Below, piece after piece: positions 35,701-44,885 of a stretch of 64,000 nt of DNA. The notes under the pieces are model-generated. The model had not been told where the DNA came from. It saw nothing but the letters and a program-made list of their open reading frames with translations, and made no database searches. Within the stretch, counting starts at the first letter, position 1. The number at the start of each line of letters is the position of its first letter. A program made the translations under genes and the position numbers. The DNA comes from Limnohabitans sp. (lineage in GTDB: Bacteria; Pseudomonadota; Gammaproteobacteria; Burkholderiales; Burkholderiaceae_C): contig NZ_JAAVVW010000003.1 in the NCBI RefSeq assembly GCF_023910625.1, positions 2,513,826 through 2,577,825 of the forward strand. Reading direction: 5' to 3'.

Positions 35701-38700
35701 GGCGCAGCGCCTCAAGCTCGCAGGCTTTTTGGCCGAGGCCGCCAAAAGCGCGTCCAAGAGTCGTCAGAGTTTGGCGCGCAAAGGCACGCTGTTCTTGTTT
35801 GACGAGCCGACCACCGGCCTGCACTTTGACGACATTGCCAAGCTCATGCGCGCTTTGCGCAAGCTGCTCGAAGCCGGGCATTCGCTCGTCGTCATCGAGC
35901 ACAACCTGGATGTGATCCGCGCCAGCGATTGGTTGATCGATCTTGGGCCAGAGGGTGGTTATGCCGGGGGCTTGATCGTGGCCGAGGGCACGCCCGAAGA
36001 TGTGCGTCAGCACGCGACATCGCACACGGGGCTGGCGTTGCGTGAGTACGCCGAGTCCATGGGGGAGGTGTTGGGTGTGGCTGAGCGTTTGAGCACTTAT
36101 GGGGGTGAGGGTGGTCGATCGAATGTCTATGGGGGCGAGGCTGCGGTGTCACCGGGTTCCTCATACGGCGGGGGTACGCCCAAATCGTCACCCTCTGACA
36201 CCGCAGCCTCGCTGGCGAGCGTTCGGGGTCGCGAGGCTGCAGGATCTCTCGCAATACCTGCCAAACGCGCGCCTGTTTTGAACAACAACATTCAGATCGT
36301 CAACGCCAAAGAGCACAACCTCAAAAACCTGAGCGTGGACATTCCCCGCGGCAAGTTCAACGTGGTCACCGGCGTCAGCGGTTCGGGCAAGTCCACGCTG
36401 GCGTTTGACATCCTGTTCAACGAAGGGCAGCGCCGCTATCTGGAAAGCCTGAACGCTTATGCCCGAAGCATCGTGCAGCCCGCAGGCCGCCCCGAGGTCG
36501 ATGCGGTGTATGGCATTCCGCCCACCGTGGCCATTGAGCAGCGTTTGTCGCGCGGTGGTCGAAAATCCACCGTGGGCACCACCACCGAGGTTTGGCACTT
36601 CTTGCGTCTTTTGTTCGTGAAGCTCGGCATTCAGCACTGCGTGCACGACAACACACCCGTGCAGCCGCAAACGCCCGACAGCATCATTGCCCAGTTGATG
36701 ACGCAGTTCAAGGGCCAGCACATTGGCCTGCTGGCGCCGCTGGTCGTCAACCGCAAGGGCGTGTACACCGAGCTGGCCGATTGGGCGCGGCCGCGGGGTT
36801 ACACGCACTTGCGCGTGGACGGCGACTTTTTGCCCACGCAAGGTTTTCCGCGCATTGACCGGTTCAAAGAACACAACATCGAGTTGCCCGTGGCGAGCCT
36901 GGATGTGTTGCCCGCCCAAGAAACCGCGCTGCGCCAAGTCCTGACCAAAACGCTGGAGCACGGCAAAGGCGTGGTCCATGTGCTGAGCGATCTGGACGGT
37001 TTGCGTGAAGCCATGTTCAGTGGCGAGTCCACCGCCCGCATCGGGCAGCACCGCGTTTTCTCCACACTGCGCGCTTGCCCCGCATGCGACACCTCGTATG
37101 CCGAACTCGACCCACGTCTGTTTTCGTACAACAGCAAACATGGCTGGTGCCCCGACTGTGTGGGCACGGGCGTCAAGCTCAGCAAAGACGAACGCCAAGT
37201 GTTCGACGACTCGGTGCGCGACGACAAAGACAAGGGCCGCGAGCAGACCTTTGCTGAGCCCGAGATCGAAGACCTGGCCAATGTGGCCTGCCCCCGCTGC
37301 GAAGGCACCCGTCTGAATGCCACGGCGCGTGCTGTGCGTTTGGGCGCAGCCCCAGGCCAGGGCTGGCGCATCACCGACATCGCCAGTTTGTCGGTCACCG
37401 ATGTGCGGCAATGGGTTGACAAGCTGCACCTCACCGGCCGCGACGCCGACATTGCCCGCGATCTGGTGCCCGAGATCAAGAGCCGCCTTGAATTTTTGGA
37501 AGAAGTGGGCCTGGGTTACCTCACGCTGGATCGGGGTGCGCCCACGTTGTCGGGCGGCGAGGCGCAGCGCATTCGCCTGGCCGCGCAACTGGGCAGCAAC
37601 TTGCAAGGCGTGTGCTACGTGCTGGACGAGCCCACCATTGGCCTGCACGCGCGCGACAACCGGATTTTGCTCAACGCCTTGCAAAGCCTGAGCGACAAGG
37701 GCAACACGCTGGTGGTGGTGGAGCACGACGAAGACACCATCCGCCGCGCCGACCACATCATCGACATCGGCCCGAGTGCTGGCAAACGCGGTGGCCGCTT
37801 GGTGGCCCAAGGGTCGGTGGCTGACATCACGGCGTCGACCGATTCGCAAACCGGGCGCTATTTGTTGCATGCGATGAAACATCCGATGCAGGTTCGTCGC
37901 GTTGTGGGTACTTCTGCGCGGGGCGGTGGCGCGGCCGCTTCATATGGCGGGGGTACGCCAAAATCAGCGCCCACGCCACGGCCCCACGCAGAAGCTTCAG
38001 AGACTGCAGCGACTCCCCTGCAATGGCTTAGCTTGACAGGTGCCAACCTGCACAACCTTCGCCAGGTCGATGTGCAGGTGCCTCTCAAGCGACTGGTGGC
38101 CGTGACCGGCGTCAGCGGTTCGGGCAAATCCACCTTGGCCCGCGATGTGTTGTTGACCAACGTGCAAGCGCTGGTCAACCAGCGATCGACCTTTGCCGGA
38201 CGCACCGCACAAGACGCTGGCCAACGCGTGGCTTTGTCGGCCTGCACGGATGTACAAGGCTTTGAAACCATTGACCGCGTGCTCGAAGTGGACCAGACAC
38301 CGATTGGCAAAACACCGCGCTCCTGCCCTGCCACTTACATCGGCTTTTGGGACACGGTTCGCAAACTGTTCGCCGAAACTTTGGAGGCCAAAGCCCGTGG
38401 TTATGACGCCGGGCGCTTCAGCTTCAACACCGGTGAAGGCCGTTGCCCCGGCTGCGAAGGCCAGGGCATGCGCACCATCGAGATGAGCTTTTTGCCCGAC
38501 GTGAAAGTGCCTTGCGAAACTTGCCGTGGCGCCCGCTTTAACCCCGAGACGCTGGCGGTCACCTGGCGCGGCAAAAGCATTGGCGATGTGCTGAAGATGG
38601 AAGTCGACGAGGCCGTGGACTTCTTTGCCAGCATGCCCAGCATCGCGCACCCGCTGCAGTTGCTCAAGGATGTGGGTTTGGGTTACCTCACGCTGGGCCA

Positions 38701-39082
38701 GCCTTCACCGACATTGAGCGGTGGTGAGGCCCAGCGCATCAAGCTGGTGACCGAGCTGACCAAGGTGCGCGACGAGGTGGGCAAGCGCGGCAACAAAGCG
38801 CCGCACACCCTGTATGTGCTGGACGAACCCACGGTGGGCCTGCACATGGCCGACGTGGACAAACTCATCAGCGTGCTGCACAGACTGGTCAACGCCGGTC
38901 ACAGCGTGATCGTGATCGAACACGACCTGGATGTGATCGCCGAAGCCGACTGGGTCATTGACCTGGGACCTGAAGGCGGCAACGCTGGAGGCCGTATTGT
39001 GGCGGCCATGACGCCCGAGGCCTTGGTGCTGTTGGGCACGCACACCGGCGTGGCGCTGGGGCCGGTGCTGGCCCGGGTTTGA
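32786..39082 (+). CDS. uvrA: Tandem-fused UvrA (four ABC domains) excinuclease subunit
   Basis: About 2,098 residues, twice the usual 940-1,000. It reads as two complete UvrA copies in one frame. Walker A motifs GPSGSGKSS or GVSGSGKS fall near residues 33, 769, 1195 and 1773; LSGGE signatures near 618, 967, 1587 and 1976. Zinc modules CPTCGGSG...CPDC and CPGCEGQG...CETC are in both halves. The join is near residue 1150. Long linkers contain repeat-derived Ser/Pro/Gly stretches. It recognises bulky DNA lesions with UvrB. ATG 32786 was chosen; ATG 32756 sits in a TAGAAT-like -10. Confidence 0.9.
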   Translation: MSPGLIRIRGARQHNLKNLDLDIRTGELTVVTGPSGSGKSSLVFDTLYAEGQRRYVETFSAYARQFLDRMDKPAVDKVEGVPPAIAIDQTNPVRSSRSTVGTMTELNDHLKLLFARLGQLFDKDTAQPVRHDNPDTVYAELAQRAAQAGDPRLYLTFPVELPANTSAEQVEQWLSASGFTKVQAEREVATPTGPRKMLDVIADRFRIGTAEKARVVEAIEVALKRGGRLNVYVEKLGSDPNLSSSSEPAFDIWRFSTGLHCPDSDQRYTDPIPSMFSFNSAVGACETCRGFGRVIGVDYGLVIPNPKLTLRAGAIKTLQTPAWQENQDDLMRHAEAAGIPRDTPWDKLTKAQQDWVINGSPEWKGRWNHQWYGVKRFFEYLESKAYKMHIRVLLSKYRSYTECPSCQGARLKTESLLWRIGSHSDADGVLPVEKRFMPAGVKWTRAQLEALPGLSLHDMMIMPLDRLRLFFDRVSASGHVSLVTGEAPAGDGLGSSYGGGTSKSSPSPSPAEAVGAGAHTEAQAKAQTQAATEMSLDARSTTRSASERGAGDDFGVPPPHEEPAPRSDADRTSKEPGQSKSAEQKALQLLLEEITTRLKYLCDVGIGYLTLDRQSRTLSGGEVQRINLTTALGTSLVNTLFVLDEPSIGLHPRDMHRITLAMHRLRDAGNTLVVVEHDPAVMMAADRMIDMGPGPGERGGQIVFDGTTADLRNADTLTGAYLGGRKQVGLGFKRMVSDSTPRLILEGAREHNLQNISVDFPLQRLVTITGVSGSGKSSLIQDVLAPALMRHFGKATETPGAHDRLLGADHLSDVVFVDQSPIGKTARSNPVSYVGAWDAIREIFATAPLSRQRGYTASKFSFNGGDGRCPTCGGSGFEHVEMQFLSDVYLRCPDCDGKRYRPEILEITIERQAIGGGVRHLNVADILQLTVSEAAALFAQDREVIRALQPIVDVGLEYVRLGQPVPTLSGGEAQRLKLAGFLAEAAKSASKSRQSLARKGTLFLFDEPTTGLHFDDIAKLMRALRKLLEAGHSLVVIEHNLDVIRASDWLIDLGPEGGYAGGLIVAEGTPEDVRQHATSHTGLALREYAESMGEVLGVAERLSTYGGEGGRSNVYGGEAAVSPGSSYGGGTPKSSPSDTAASLASVRGREAAGSLAIPAKRAPVLNNNIQIVNAKEHNLKNLSVDIPRGKFNVVTGVSGSGKSTLAFDILFNEGQRRYLESLNAYARSIVQPAGRPEVDAVYGIPPTVAIEQRLSRGGRKSTVGTTTEVWHFLRLLFVKLGIQHCVHDNTPVQPQTPDSIIAQLMTQFKGQHIGLLAPLVVNRKGVYTELADWARPRGYTHLRVDGDFLPTQGFPRIDRFKEHNIELPVASLDVLPAQETALRQVLTKTLEHGKGVVHVLSDLDGLREAMFSGESTARIGQHRVFSTLRACPACDTSYAELDPRLFSYNSKHGWCPDCVGTGVKLSKDERQVFDDSVRDDKDKGREQTFAEPEIEDLANVACPRCEGTRLNATARAVRLGAAPGQGWRITDIASLSVTDVRQWVDKLHLTGRDADIARDLVPEIKSRLEFLEEVGLGYLTLDRGAPTLSGGEAQRIRLAAQLGSNLQGVCYVLDEPTIGLHARDNRILLNALQSLSDKGNTLVVVEHDEDTIRRADHIIDIGPSAGKRGGRLVAQGSVADITASTDSQTGRYLLHAMKHPMQVRRVVGTSARGGGAAASYGGGTPKSAPTPRPHAEASETAATPLQWLSLTGANLHNLRQVDVQVPLKRLVAVTGVSGSGKSTLARDVLLTNVQALVNQRSTFAGRTAQDAGQRVALSACTDVQGFETIDRVLEVDQTPIGKTPRSCPATYIGFWDTVRKLFAETLEAKARGYDAGRFSFNTGEGRCPGCEGQGMRTIEMSFLPDVKVPCETCRGARFNPETLAVTWRGKSIGDVLKMEVDEAVDFFASMPSIAHPLQLLKDVGLGYLTLGQPSPTLSGGEAQRIKLVTELTKVRDEVGKRGNKAPHTLYVLDEPTVGLHMADVDKLISVLHRLVNAGHSVIVIEHDLDVIAEADWVIDLGPEGGNAGGRIVAAMTPEALVLLGTHTGVALGPVLARV
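33488..33510. repeat. REP-like palindrome inserted in frame in uvrA
   Basis: Arms AAATTGGG and CCCAATTT with a 7-base loop, a form seen in many betaproteobacterial REP/RAYT-associated palindromes. Here it encodes [12 protein letters not shown] within the first-half UvrA domain, between NVYVE and EPAFDIWRF, and keeps the frame open. Confidence 0.65.
34249..34318 (+). repeat. Constant-core/variable-arm repeat, copy A (in uvrA)
   Basis: A core of 32 bp (34268-34299, TCATACGGCGGGGGTACG with flanks) lies between 19-bp arms at 34249-34267 and 34300-34318 that are inverted copies with one mismatch. The core encodes [11 protein letters not shown] in uvrA. The arm sequence is not shared with the other copies. 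Confidence 0.85.
34413..34496 (-). repeat. Constant-core/variable-arm repeat, copy B (in uvrA, inverted)
   Basis: The same 32-bp core in reverse orientation (34439-34470; minus strand TCCTCATGAGGCGGGGGTAC) between 26-bp inverted arms, 34413-34438 and 34471-34496, with one mismatch. Read in the uvrA frame it gives [16 protein letters not shown]. It lies 94 bases after copy A. Confidence 0.85.
36135..36212 (+). repeat. Constant-core/variable-arm repeat, copy C (in uvrA)
   Basis: Core 36158-36189 flanked by 23-bp inverted arms 36135-36157 and 36190-36212 with two mismatches. It encodes [13 protein letters not shown] in the join between the two UvrA halves. The outer arm GCGAGGCTGC occurs again at 36231-36240, giving a further nested hairpin. 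Confidence 0.85.
37911..37994 (+). repeat. Constant-core/variable-arm repeat, copy D (in uvrA)
   Basis: Invariant core part 37940-37965 (TCATATGGCGGGGGTACGCC then AAAATC) flanked by 29-bp inverted arms 37911-37939 and 37966-37994 with four mismatches. It encodes [12 protein letters not shown] in the linker before the fourth ABC domain. This is the most diverged copy. Confidence 0.82.
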
Positions 39083-39134
39083 TGTGATTCAAGACGAATC
39101 AGGTCGGTGCCCCGGCATTCAATAGAATCAGGTC

Positions 39135-39617
39135 ATGCCCAGCCGCCCACACACATCCGTTGCTCTGGAGCCTGAATACATCGAAGGCTTTCGCCAGATC
39201 TATGAAGAAAAAATCGTTTTCAACAAGACGCTGGGTCTGAAGCTGGTCAAAATCGCGCCCGAAGGGGTGGAGGCCCGCATCGACATGCGACCCGAGCTGG
39301 TGGGGCATTTTGCCTACAACCGTATTCACGGCGGGGTCATCAGCGCGGTGCTGGATGCCATTGGCAGCGCGGCCGTGATGGCTGCGCTGGCGGCCAAGCA
39401 CATGGACGAGCCTCCTTCCAAACGCCTCGAGCGCTTTGCCAAGCTGGGCACCATCGATTTGCGGGTGGATTACTTGCGCCCCGGTATTGGCGATTACTTC
39501 ATCATCACCGCAAACGCCTTGCGCGTGGGCTCGCGGGTGGGTTCGTCTCGTATGGAGTTTTTTGGTCCGGACGGGACTTTGATGTCCACGGGTGCGGCCG
39601 CCTACATCGTGTCCTGA
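39135..39617 (+). CDS. Hotdog-fold thioesterase family protein
   Basis: A 160-residue single hotdog-domain protein. YNRIHGGVISAVLDAIGSAA carries the HGG-type active-site helix, followed by GTIDLRVDYLRPG typical of PaaI/YigI-like acyl-CoA thioesterases. It is the next gene after uvrA, 52 bases away, and convergent with the YciA-like gene. The substrate cannot be predicted. Confidence 0.82.
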   Translation: MPSRPHTSVALEPEYIEGFRQIYEEKIVFNKTLGLKLVKIAPEGVEARIDMRPELVGHFAYNRIHGGVISAVLDAIGSAAVMAALAAKHMDEPPSKRLERFAKLGTIDLRVDYLRPGIGDYFIITANALRVGSRVGSSRMEFFGPDGTLMSTGAAAYIVS

Positions 39618-39646
39618 TTCTGCATCTGAGACCCTGGCCTCAACGC

Positions 39647-40057
39647 TCATTCGGTGGGAACGGCGCGCGGGTGACCTTGTTCGTCTACTGCCACATAGGT
39701 CAGGTTCGCCTCAGTCACCTTGATGTACTGGCCCTGCAGCCGAAAACGCTCGGCAAACACCTCCACCTTGACAGTGACCGAGGTGCGGCCCACGCGCACG
39801 ATGCGTGAGAAAAACGACAGGATGTCGCCCACTTTGACCGGTTGCTTGAAGATGAACTCGTTCACGGCCACTGTGACCATGCGTCCTCGCACGCGCCGCG
39901 CGGGCAGCACAGCCCCGGCCAGGTCAACCTGGGCCATGACCCAACCGCCAAAGATATCGCCGCTGGCGTTGCAATCGGCGGGCATGGGGATGACCTTGAG
40001 CACCAACTCCTGGTCAGTGGGCAAAGACATGGTTTGAGGGTTAGGGGCGTTAGACAT
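39647..40057 (-). CDS. YciA-type acyl-CoA thioesterase
   Basis: A 136-residue hotdog thioesterase. It has PMPADCNASGDIFGGWVMAQVDLAG with the catalytic Asp of the YciA/BFIT group and the strand VNEFIFKQPVKVGD. ATG 40057 (MSNAPNPQ) gives the family length; upstream in-frame codons enter the divergent ABC gene. It may hydrolyse a wide range of acyl-CoAs. Confidence 0.87.
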   Translation of the reverse strand: MSNAPNPQTMSLPTDQELVLKVIPMPADCNASGDIFGGWVMAQVDLAGAVLPARRVRGRMVTVAVNEFIFKQPVKVGDILSFFSRIVRVGRTSVTVKVEVFAERFRLQGQYIKVTEANLTYVAVDEQGHPRAVPTE

Positions 40058-40096
40058 GGGCACAATGGGGTTGAACTCAAAACCGGATTGTCCCCT

Positions 40097-41941
40097 ATGC
40101 GCCACCACGGCGAGCCTGCTGCCTCTGCAACTCCCCATTCACCCCAGTCGGACGCCGTCGCCGGGGCGATGGTCAAGTCGCTTCCAGGCGGCGACTGGAA
40201 AACCCTTTCGCGTCTCATGCCTTACCTGTGGCAGTACAAGTGGCGGGTGGGCATTGCACTGAGTCTGATGGTGTTTGCCAAGCTGGCCAATGTGAGTGTG
40301 CCCCTGCTGCTCAAGGAGTTGGTCGATGCCATGAGCCTCAAACCCAGCGATCCGCAAGCGGTGTTGGTGGTGCCGGTGGCGCTGCTGTTGGGTTACGGCG
40401 CTTTGCGCTTGCTGACCTCGGCCTTCACCGAGTTGCGCGAGTTGGTGTTTGCCAAAGCTACACAAGGCGCATCGCGCAGCATTGCCTTGCAGACCTTTGA
40501 GCACTTGCACGCGCTGAGCCTGCGTTTCCACCTGGCGCGGCAGACCGGCGGTATGACGCGGGACATTGAACGCGGGGTGCGCGGCATCGAGTCCTTGATT
40601 TCTTACTCTCTGTACAGCATCGTGCCCACCTTGATCGAGGTGTGTTTGGTATTGACGATTCTGGCTGTCAAATTCGATGCCTGGTTTGCCGGTATCACCT
40701 TGATGGCTTTGAGCTTGTATATCTTTTTCACGGTGCGCGTCACCGAGTGGCGCACCATTTACCGCAAGCAAGCCAACGAGTTCGATTCGGCGGCACACAC
40801 CCGCGCCATAGACTCGCTGCTGAACTACGAAACCGTCAAATACTTTGGCAATGAGCGGTTCGAGGCGGGTCGCTACGACGAAAGCCTGGAGCGCCTGCGC
40901 TTGTCGCGCCTGAAGGCGCAAACCTCTTTGTCCTTGCTCAATACCGGGCAGCAGCTCATCATCGCTGCGGCTCTGGTGACCATGCTTTGGCGCGCTACCG
41001 AAGGTGTGGTGGCTGGGCGCATGACCTTGGGCGATTTGGTCATGATCAATGCCTTCATGATCCAGCTCTACATCCCGCTCAACTTTCTGGGTGTGCTGTA
41101 CCGGGAGATCAAGCAAAGCCTGACCGACCTGGACAAGATGTTTGTGCTGATGGACCGCGAGCGCGAAGTGGCCGATGCGCCGGGTGCGCCCGCTCTGACC
41201 TTGCAAGGCGCACCCGATGTGGTGTTTGACCGCGTGTCGTTTGCTTACGAACCCGATCGCCCGATCTTGAAAGACATCAGCTTCATGATTCCGGCCGGCA
41301 AAACCGTGGCGGTGGTCGGCCCTTCGGGCTCGGGCAAGTCCACGCTGGCGCGCCTGATGTTCCGTTTTTACGATGTGCAGCAGGGCTTCATCCGCATTGC
41401 AGGGCAAGACATTCGGCAGGTCACGCAATCGAGTGTGCGCCAAGCCTTGGGCATCGTGCCGCAAGACACGGTGCTGTTCAACGACAGCGTGGCCTACAAC
41501 ATCGCCTATGGTCGGCCCGGTGCCAGCCAGGCCGAGATCGAGGGTGCAGCCCGTTCGGCCCGCATCCACGACTTCATCGCCTCTACGCCCAAGGGTTACC
41601 AAACTTCGGTTGGCGAGCGCGGCCTGAAGTTATCGGGTGGCGAAAAGCAGCGCGTGGCCATTGCCCGGACATTGCTCAAAGACCCACCGATTCTGGTGTT
41701 TGACGAAGCCACTTCGGCGCTCGACTCTGCCAACGAGCGCGCCATTCAGGCCGAGTTGGCCAGCGTGGCGCAAAACAAAACCACGCTGGTGATTGCGCAC
41801 CGCCTGTCCACGGTGGTGGACGCGCACGAGATTTTGGTGATGGAGGCCGGGCAAATCATCGAGCGCGGCAACCATGCCGAGTTGCTGGCCCAGCAAGGCC
41901 GCTACGCCAGCATGTGGGCGATGCAGCAGTCGGCCGAATGA
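40097..41941 (+). CDS. Atm1/HMT1-type ABC exporter (fused permease-ATPase)
   Basis: A 614-residue half-transporter: an N-terminal segment, a six-helix type I exporter membrane domain (about 45-340), and an ATPase with Walker [10 protein letters not shown], the LKLSGGEKQR signature and the Walker B strand ILVFDEATSALD. Residues ETVKYFGNERFEAGRYDES are typical of the mitochondrial Atm1-like group, which exports glutathione-linked compounds in Fe-S or metal homeostasis. Substrate assignment is by family only. Confidence 0.9.
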   Translation: MRHHGEPAASATPHSPQSDAVAGAMVKSLPGGDWKTLSRLMPYLWQYKWRVGIALSLMVFAKLANVSVPLLLKELVDAMSLKPSDPQAVLVVPVALLLGYGALRLLTSAFTELRELVFAKATQGASRSIALQTFEHLHALSLRFHLARQTGGMTRDIERGVRGIESLISYSLYSIVPTLIEVCLVLTILAVKFDAWFAGITLMALSLYIFFTVRVTEWRTIYRKQANEFDSAAHTRAIDSLLNYETVKYFGNERFEAGRYDESLERLRLSRLKAQTSLSLLNTGQQLIIAAALVTMLWRATEGVVAGRMTLGDLVMINAFMIQLYIPLNFLGVLYREIKQSLTDLDKMFVLMDREREVADAPGAPALTLQGAPDVVFDRVSFAYEPDRPILKDISFMIPAGKTVAVVGPSGSGKSTLARLMFRFYDVQQGFIRIAGQDIRQVTQSSVRQALGIVPQDTVLFNDSVAYNIAYGRPGASQAEIEGAARSARIHDFIASTPKGYQTSVGERGLKLSGGEKQRVAIARTLLKDPPILVFDEATSALDSANERAIQAELASVAQNKTTLVIAHRLSTVVDAHEILVMEAGQIIERGNHAELLAQQGRYASMWAMQQSAE

Positions 41942-42021
41942 GTGCCGGCCCTGCCAAGATGTCGCTGCATCTACGCCTGAGCTGACGCGAGCAAGCCGTT
42001 CTTTGACGGGTGCTTCCTTGA

Positions 42022-43125
42022 TCAGCGCTCGTCGAAACTCACCACCACGCGGCCGCTGGTGGGGCGTGCCTGGCAGGACAAGATGAACCCTTGCTCGACT
42101 TCGGGTTTTTCGAGGGTGAAGTTCTTCTCCATCTCGGTTGTGCCTTCCATGACTTTGCAGCGGCAGGTGCAGCACACCCCGGCCTTGCACGAGTAGGGCA
42201 GGTCCAGGCCCAGCGATAAGGCGATGTCCAGAATCTTTTCGTTGCGGTTCATCGGCAGGTTGTAGGGCTTGCCGTCCAACACCAGCGTGAGCTGCACTTC
42301 GCCTTGCTCGCGCGTGGCGGGATGGCCCAGCACGGCTTTGGCGCGGGTTTCGGGCGGCAGTGCATCGAGTGTGGGTGAGCTGAAGCGCTCTGTGCGGATG
42401 CGTTCGGCTTTCACGCCGGCCGTCAGCAAGGCTTGCTCGGTGGCTTCGATCATGGCCTCGGGTCCGCACACAAACACCTCGTCCATGCTGCCCACAGGCA
42501 AAAACGCGTCGATGATGGCTTGCACTTTGTCGGCATCAATGCGGCCTTCGAGCAAGGGCACTTCTTGCGCTTGGCGCGACAGGATGTGGATCAGCGTCAG
42601 GCGCGAAGGGTAGCGGTCTTTCAGGTCTTGCAGCGCTTCGTTGAACATCACGCTGTCCATGCGGCGGTTGCCGTAGACCAAGGTGAACTTCGAGTCGGGT
42701 TGCTCTTCGAGGGTGCTCGACAAGATGGACAGGATGGGCGTGATGCCCGAGCCTGCTGCAAAGCCCACGCGGTGAATCGCACGGGGGCGCTGCACCACAA
42801 AGCGCCCATCGGGCGGCATCACGCGCAAGGTGTCGCCTGCTTGGAGTTGGGTGGCGGCCCAGTTGGAGAACACGCCCCCATGCACCGGGCGAATGCCCAC
42901 CTCGAGCATGCCTTGTTTTTGCAGCTGGCTGCGGGCCGAGCTGATGGAGTAGCTGCGTCGCACATCGGTGCCAGCAATGTCGGCGCGCAAGGTCAGGAAC
43001 TGGCCGGGCTGGAAGTCGAAGCTGCTGCGCAGCTCGGTGGGCACGTTCAGCGTGATCGCCACCGCTCCAGCCGCTTCGGGGTTGATGCGTGCGATCGGGA
43101 GGTCATGAAATCGGGGTGCGGACAT
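42022..43125 (-). CDS. paaE: Phenylacetyl-CoA epoxidase reductase subunit
   Basis: A 367-residue NADPH-linked reductase. The N-terminal FAD-binding ferredoxin-reductase domain contains RRSYSISSA, the NAD domain follows (GSGITPILSIL), and a C-terminal plant-type 2Fe-2S domain carries CKAGVCCTCRCKV and a final Cys in FILSCQA. It passes electrons to PaaABC. Last gene of the paaABCDE run. Confidence 0.93.
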   Translation of the reverse strand: MSAPRFHDLPIARINPEAAGAVAITLNVPTELRSSFDFQPGQFLTLRADIAGTDVRRSYSISSARSQLQKQGMLEVGIRPVHGGVFSNWAATQLQAGDTLRVMPPDGRFVVQRPRAIHRVGFAAGSGITPILSILSSTLEEQPDSKFTLVYGNRRMDSVMFNEALQDLKDRYPSRLTLIHILSRQAQEVPLLEGRIDADKVQAIIDAFLPVGSMDEVFVCGPEAMIEATEQALLTAGVKAERIRTERFSSPTLDALPPETRAKAVLGHPATREQGEVQLTLVLDGKPYNLPMNRNEKILDIALSLGLDLPYSCKAGVCCTCRCKVMEGTTEMEKNFTLEKPEVEQGFILSCQARPTSGRVVVSFDER

Positions 43126-43161
43126 GGCTTGAGGCTCTGAAGCTGGGCGGCTTGTGGCCGC

Positions 43162-43698
43162 TCAGTAAGGTTTGAAGTAATCGAAGGGCTCCATGCAGGC
43201 CAGGCACCGGTAAAGGGCCTTGCAAGCGGTCGAGCCGAAATGGGAAGTTTCGGTGGTGTTGGTCGAGCCACACTGCGGGCAGTGCACCACCTCGGCTTTG
43301 GCCCCGCGCGCTGCAAACTGCACTACGCTGGCCGCCCCTGTGCCGCTGCTGGCGCAGGCATGCGGCGGCGCGATGCCATAAGCGCGCAGCTTGTCTTTGG
43401 CGGCTTCGCTCATCCAGTCGGTGGTCCAGGCGGGGGCCAGCTGCGTGACCACGCGGCCTTGCAAGCCGTGGACCTGCAACAGGGCTTTCACATCGTCCTC
43501 GATCGCGCCCATGGCGGGGCAGCCGCTGTAAGTGGGCGTGATGACCACCTCCAACCCCTCATCACTTGCGCGCACGTCGCGCAAAATGCCCAGCTCGCGC
43601 AAAGTGACCACCGGGATTTCCGGGTCGGTCAAGCTGTCGAGCAGGGTCCAAGCGCGGGCCACATCGGCGGTGCTGGGCTGCGAAGTGAAGGAAGACAT
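43162..43698 (-). CDS. paaD: Phenylacetate degradation protein PaaD
   Basis: A 178-residue protein with an N-terminal DUF59/MIP18 domain (TDPEIPVVTLRELGILRDV, YSGCPAMGAIEDDV) and a C-terminal Cys-rich zinc-like module (HCPQCGSTNT ... ALYRCLACMEPF). It is thought to help mature the Fe centres of the PaaABCE epoxidase. It lies 36 bases before paaE and 9 after paaC. Confidence 0.92.
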   Translation of the reverse strand: MSSFTSQPSTADVARAWTLLDSLTDPEIPVVTLRELGILRDVRASDEGLEVVITPTYSGCPAMGAIEDDVKALLQVHGLQGRVVTQLAPAWTTDWMSEAAKDKLRAYGIAPPHACASSGTGAASVVQFAARGAKAEVVHCPQCGSTNTTETSHFGSTACKALYRCLACMEPFDYFKPY

Positions 43699-43707
43699 GC
43701 GCAGGGC

Positions 43708-44520
43708 TTACCAGGTGGCTTGTGGGTGGGTGCGGGCCAGGCTTTGCATCTCGGCCAACACGAAACCCAGGTGCTCGGAGTGAAGGCCTTGCTTGCCTGT
43801 GGGCACAAAGCCGCCATCGGCTGGGCGCTGCAGGGTGGCTTCTTGCAGGGCATCCTGAACGATCTGGTTCCAGTCTTTTTGCAAGGCGGCCAGGTCGACG
43901 CCCGTGCCATTGGCCAGTGCGGCGGCTTCATGCGGGCTGCTGGCCCAAAACTCCTGGGTGTAAGGCAGCAGCTGGTCGATGGCCGATTGCGCTTTGGCGT
44001 GGGACTCGTCAGTGCCGTCGCCCAGACGCACCAGCCAGTCGCGCGAGTGGCGCAAGTGGTAACGCACTTCCTTGAGCGACTTGGCGGCAATCGCTGCCAA
44101 TTGCGTATCTTTGGAGTTTTGCAACTGGTCCCAGACCAGCACCATCAGGCTGCTGTACAGAAAGTTGCGTGCCATGGTCATGGCGAAATCGCGGTCGCCC
44201 TGCGCTGTGGCCGACATCAAAGGTGTGTGCGGCAATTCGCACAAAGTGTAGTTCTTGAAGTCCGGCACATCACGGAAATAAGCCAGCGTGTCTTCGGTGG
44301 CACCGGCGCCTTGCAGCGAGGCCGCGTGCTGGTAAAGCATGCGGGCCTGGCCGATCAGGTCCAGGCTGTTGTTGGACAGCGCGATGTCTTCTTCGAGGAT
44401 GGGGCCGTGGCCACACCATTCGGCATTGCGCTGACCGAGGATGAGCGCGTTGTCGGCCAAGTGCAGCAGGTAGTCGACTGGCGCGTTGGGCTTTGAGTGT
44501 TGGGTGTTGAGCGTGTTCAT
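43708..44520 (-). CDS. paaC: Phenylacetyl-CoA epoxidase structural subunit PaaC
   Basis: A 270-residue helical, ferritin-like subunit without the di-iron ligands of PaaA, with hallmark LLHLADNALILGQRNAEWCGHGP and EVRYHLRHSRDW. It pairs with PaaA in the epoxidase core. ATG 44520 gives the family length; the spacer to paaB (56 bases) is larger than elsewhere in the operon. Confidence 0.92.
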   Translation of the reverse strand: MNTLNTQHSKPNAPVDYLLHLADNALILGQRNAEWCGHGPILEEDIALSNNSLDLIGQARMLYQHAASLQGAGATEDTLAYFRDVPDFKNYTLCELPHTPLMSATAQGDRDFAMTMARNFLYSSLMVLVWDQLQNSKDTQLAAIAAKSLKEVRYHLRHSRDWLVRLGDGTDESHAKAQSAIDQLLPYTQEFWASSPHEAAALANGTGVDLAALQKDWNQIVQDALQEATLQRPADGGFVPTGKQGLHSEHLGFVLAEMQSLARTHPQATW

Positions 44521-44576
44521 ATTGGACGAGTCGTGGGCTTGACGCTCAACGCTGATCGCTGAACGCCAAACATGAA

Positions 44577-44885
44577 TCACATGTGGCCGACCTCGTCGGG
44601 GATTTGGTAAAAGGTCGGGTGGCGGTACACCTTGTCGCTGGCCGGGTCGAAGAACTCGGGCTTGTCGTTGGGCTCGCTGGCCGAGATGTTGGCCGAGGGC
44701 ACCACCCAGATGCTCACGCCTTCTTGGCGGCGGGTGTACACATCGCGTGCCATTTGAAGGGCATGTTCCGAATCGGATGCGTGCAGGCTGCCGCAGTGCT
44801 TGTGCTCCAGGCCTTGCTTGGAGCGAACAAAAATTTCCCACAGGGGCCATTCTTTCAATGCGGCGGTGTTGGCAGTGGCGTTCAT
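44577..44885 (-). CDS. paaB: Phenylacetyl-CoA epoxidase subunit PaaB
   Basis: A 102-residue small subunit with [20 protein letters not shown] and [12 protein letters not shown], as in other PaaB proteins. It bridges PaaA-PaaC units. It overlaps paaA by ATGA at 44882-44885, which fixes its start. Confidence 0.93.
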   Translation of the reverse strand: MNATANTAALKEWPLWEIFVRSKQGLEHKHCGSLHASDSEHALQMARDVYTRRQEGVSIWVVPSANISASEPNDKPEFFDPASDKVYRHPTFYQIPDEVGHM

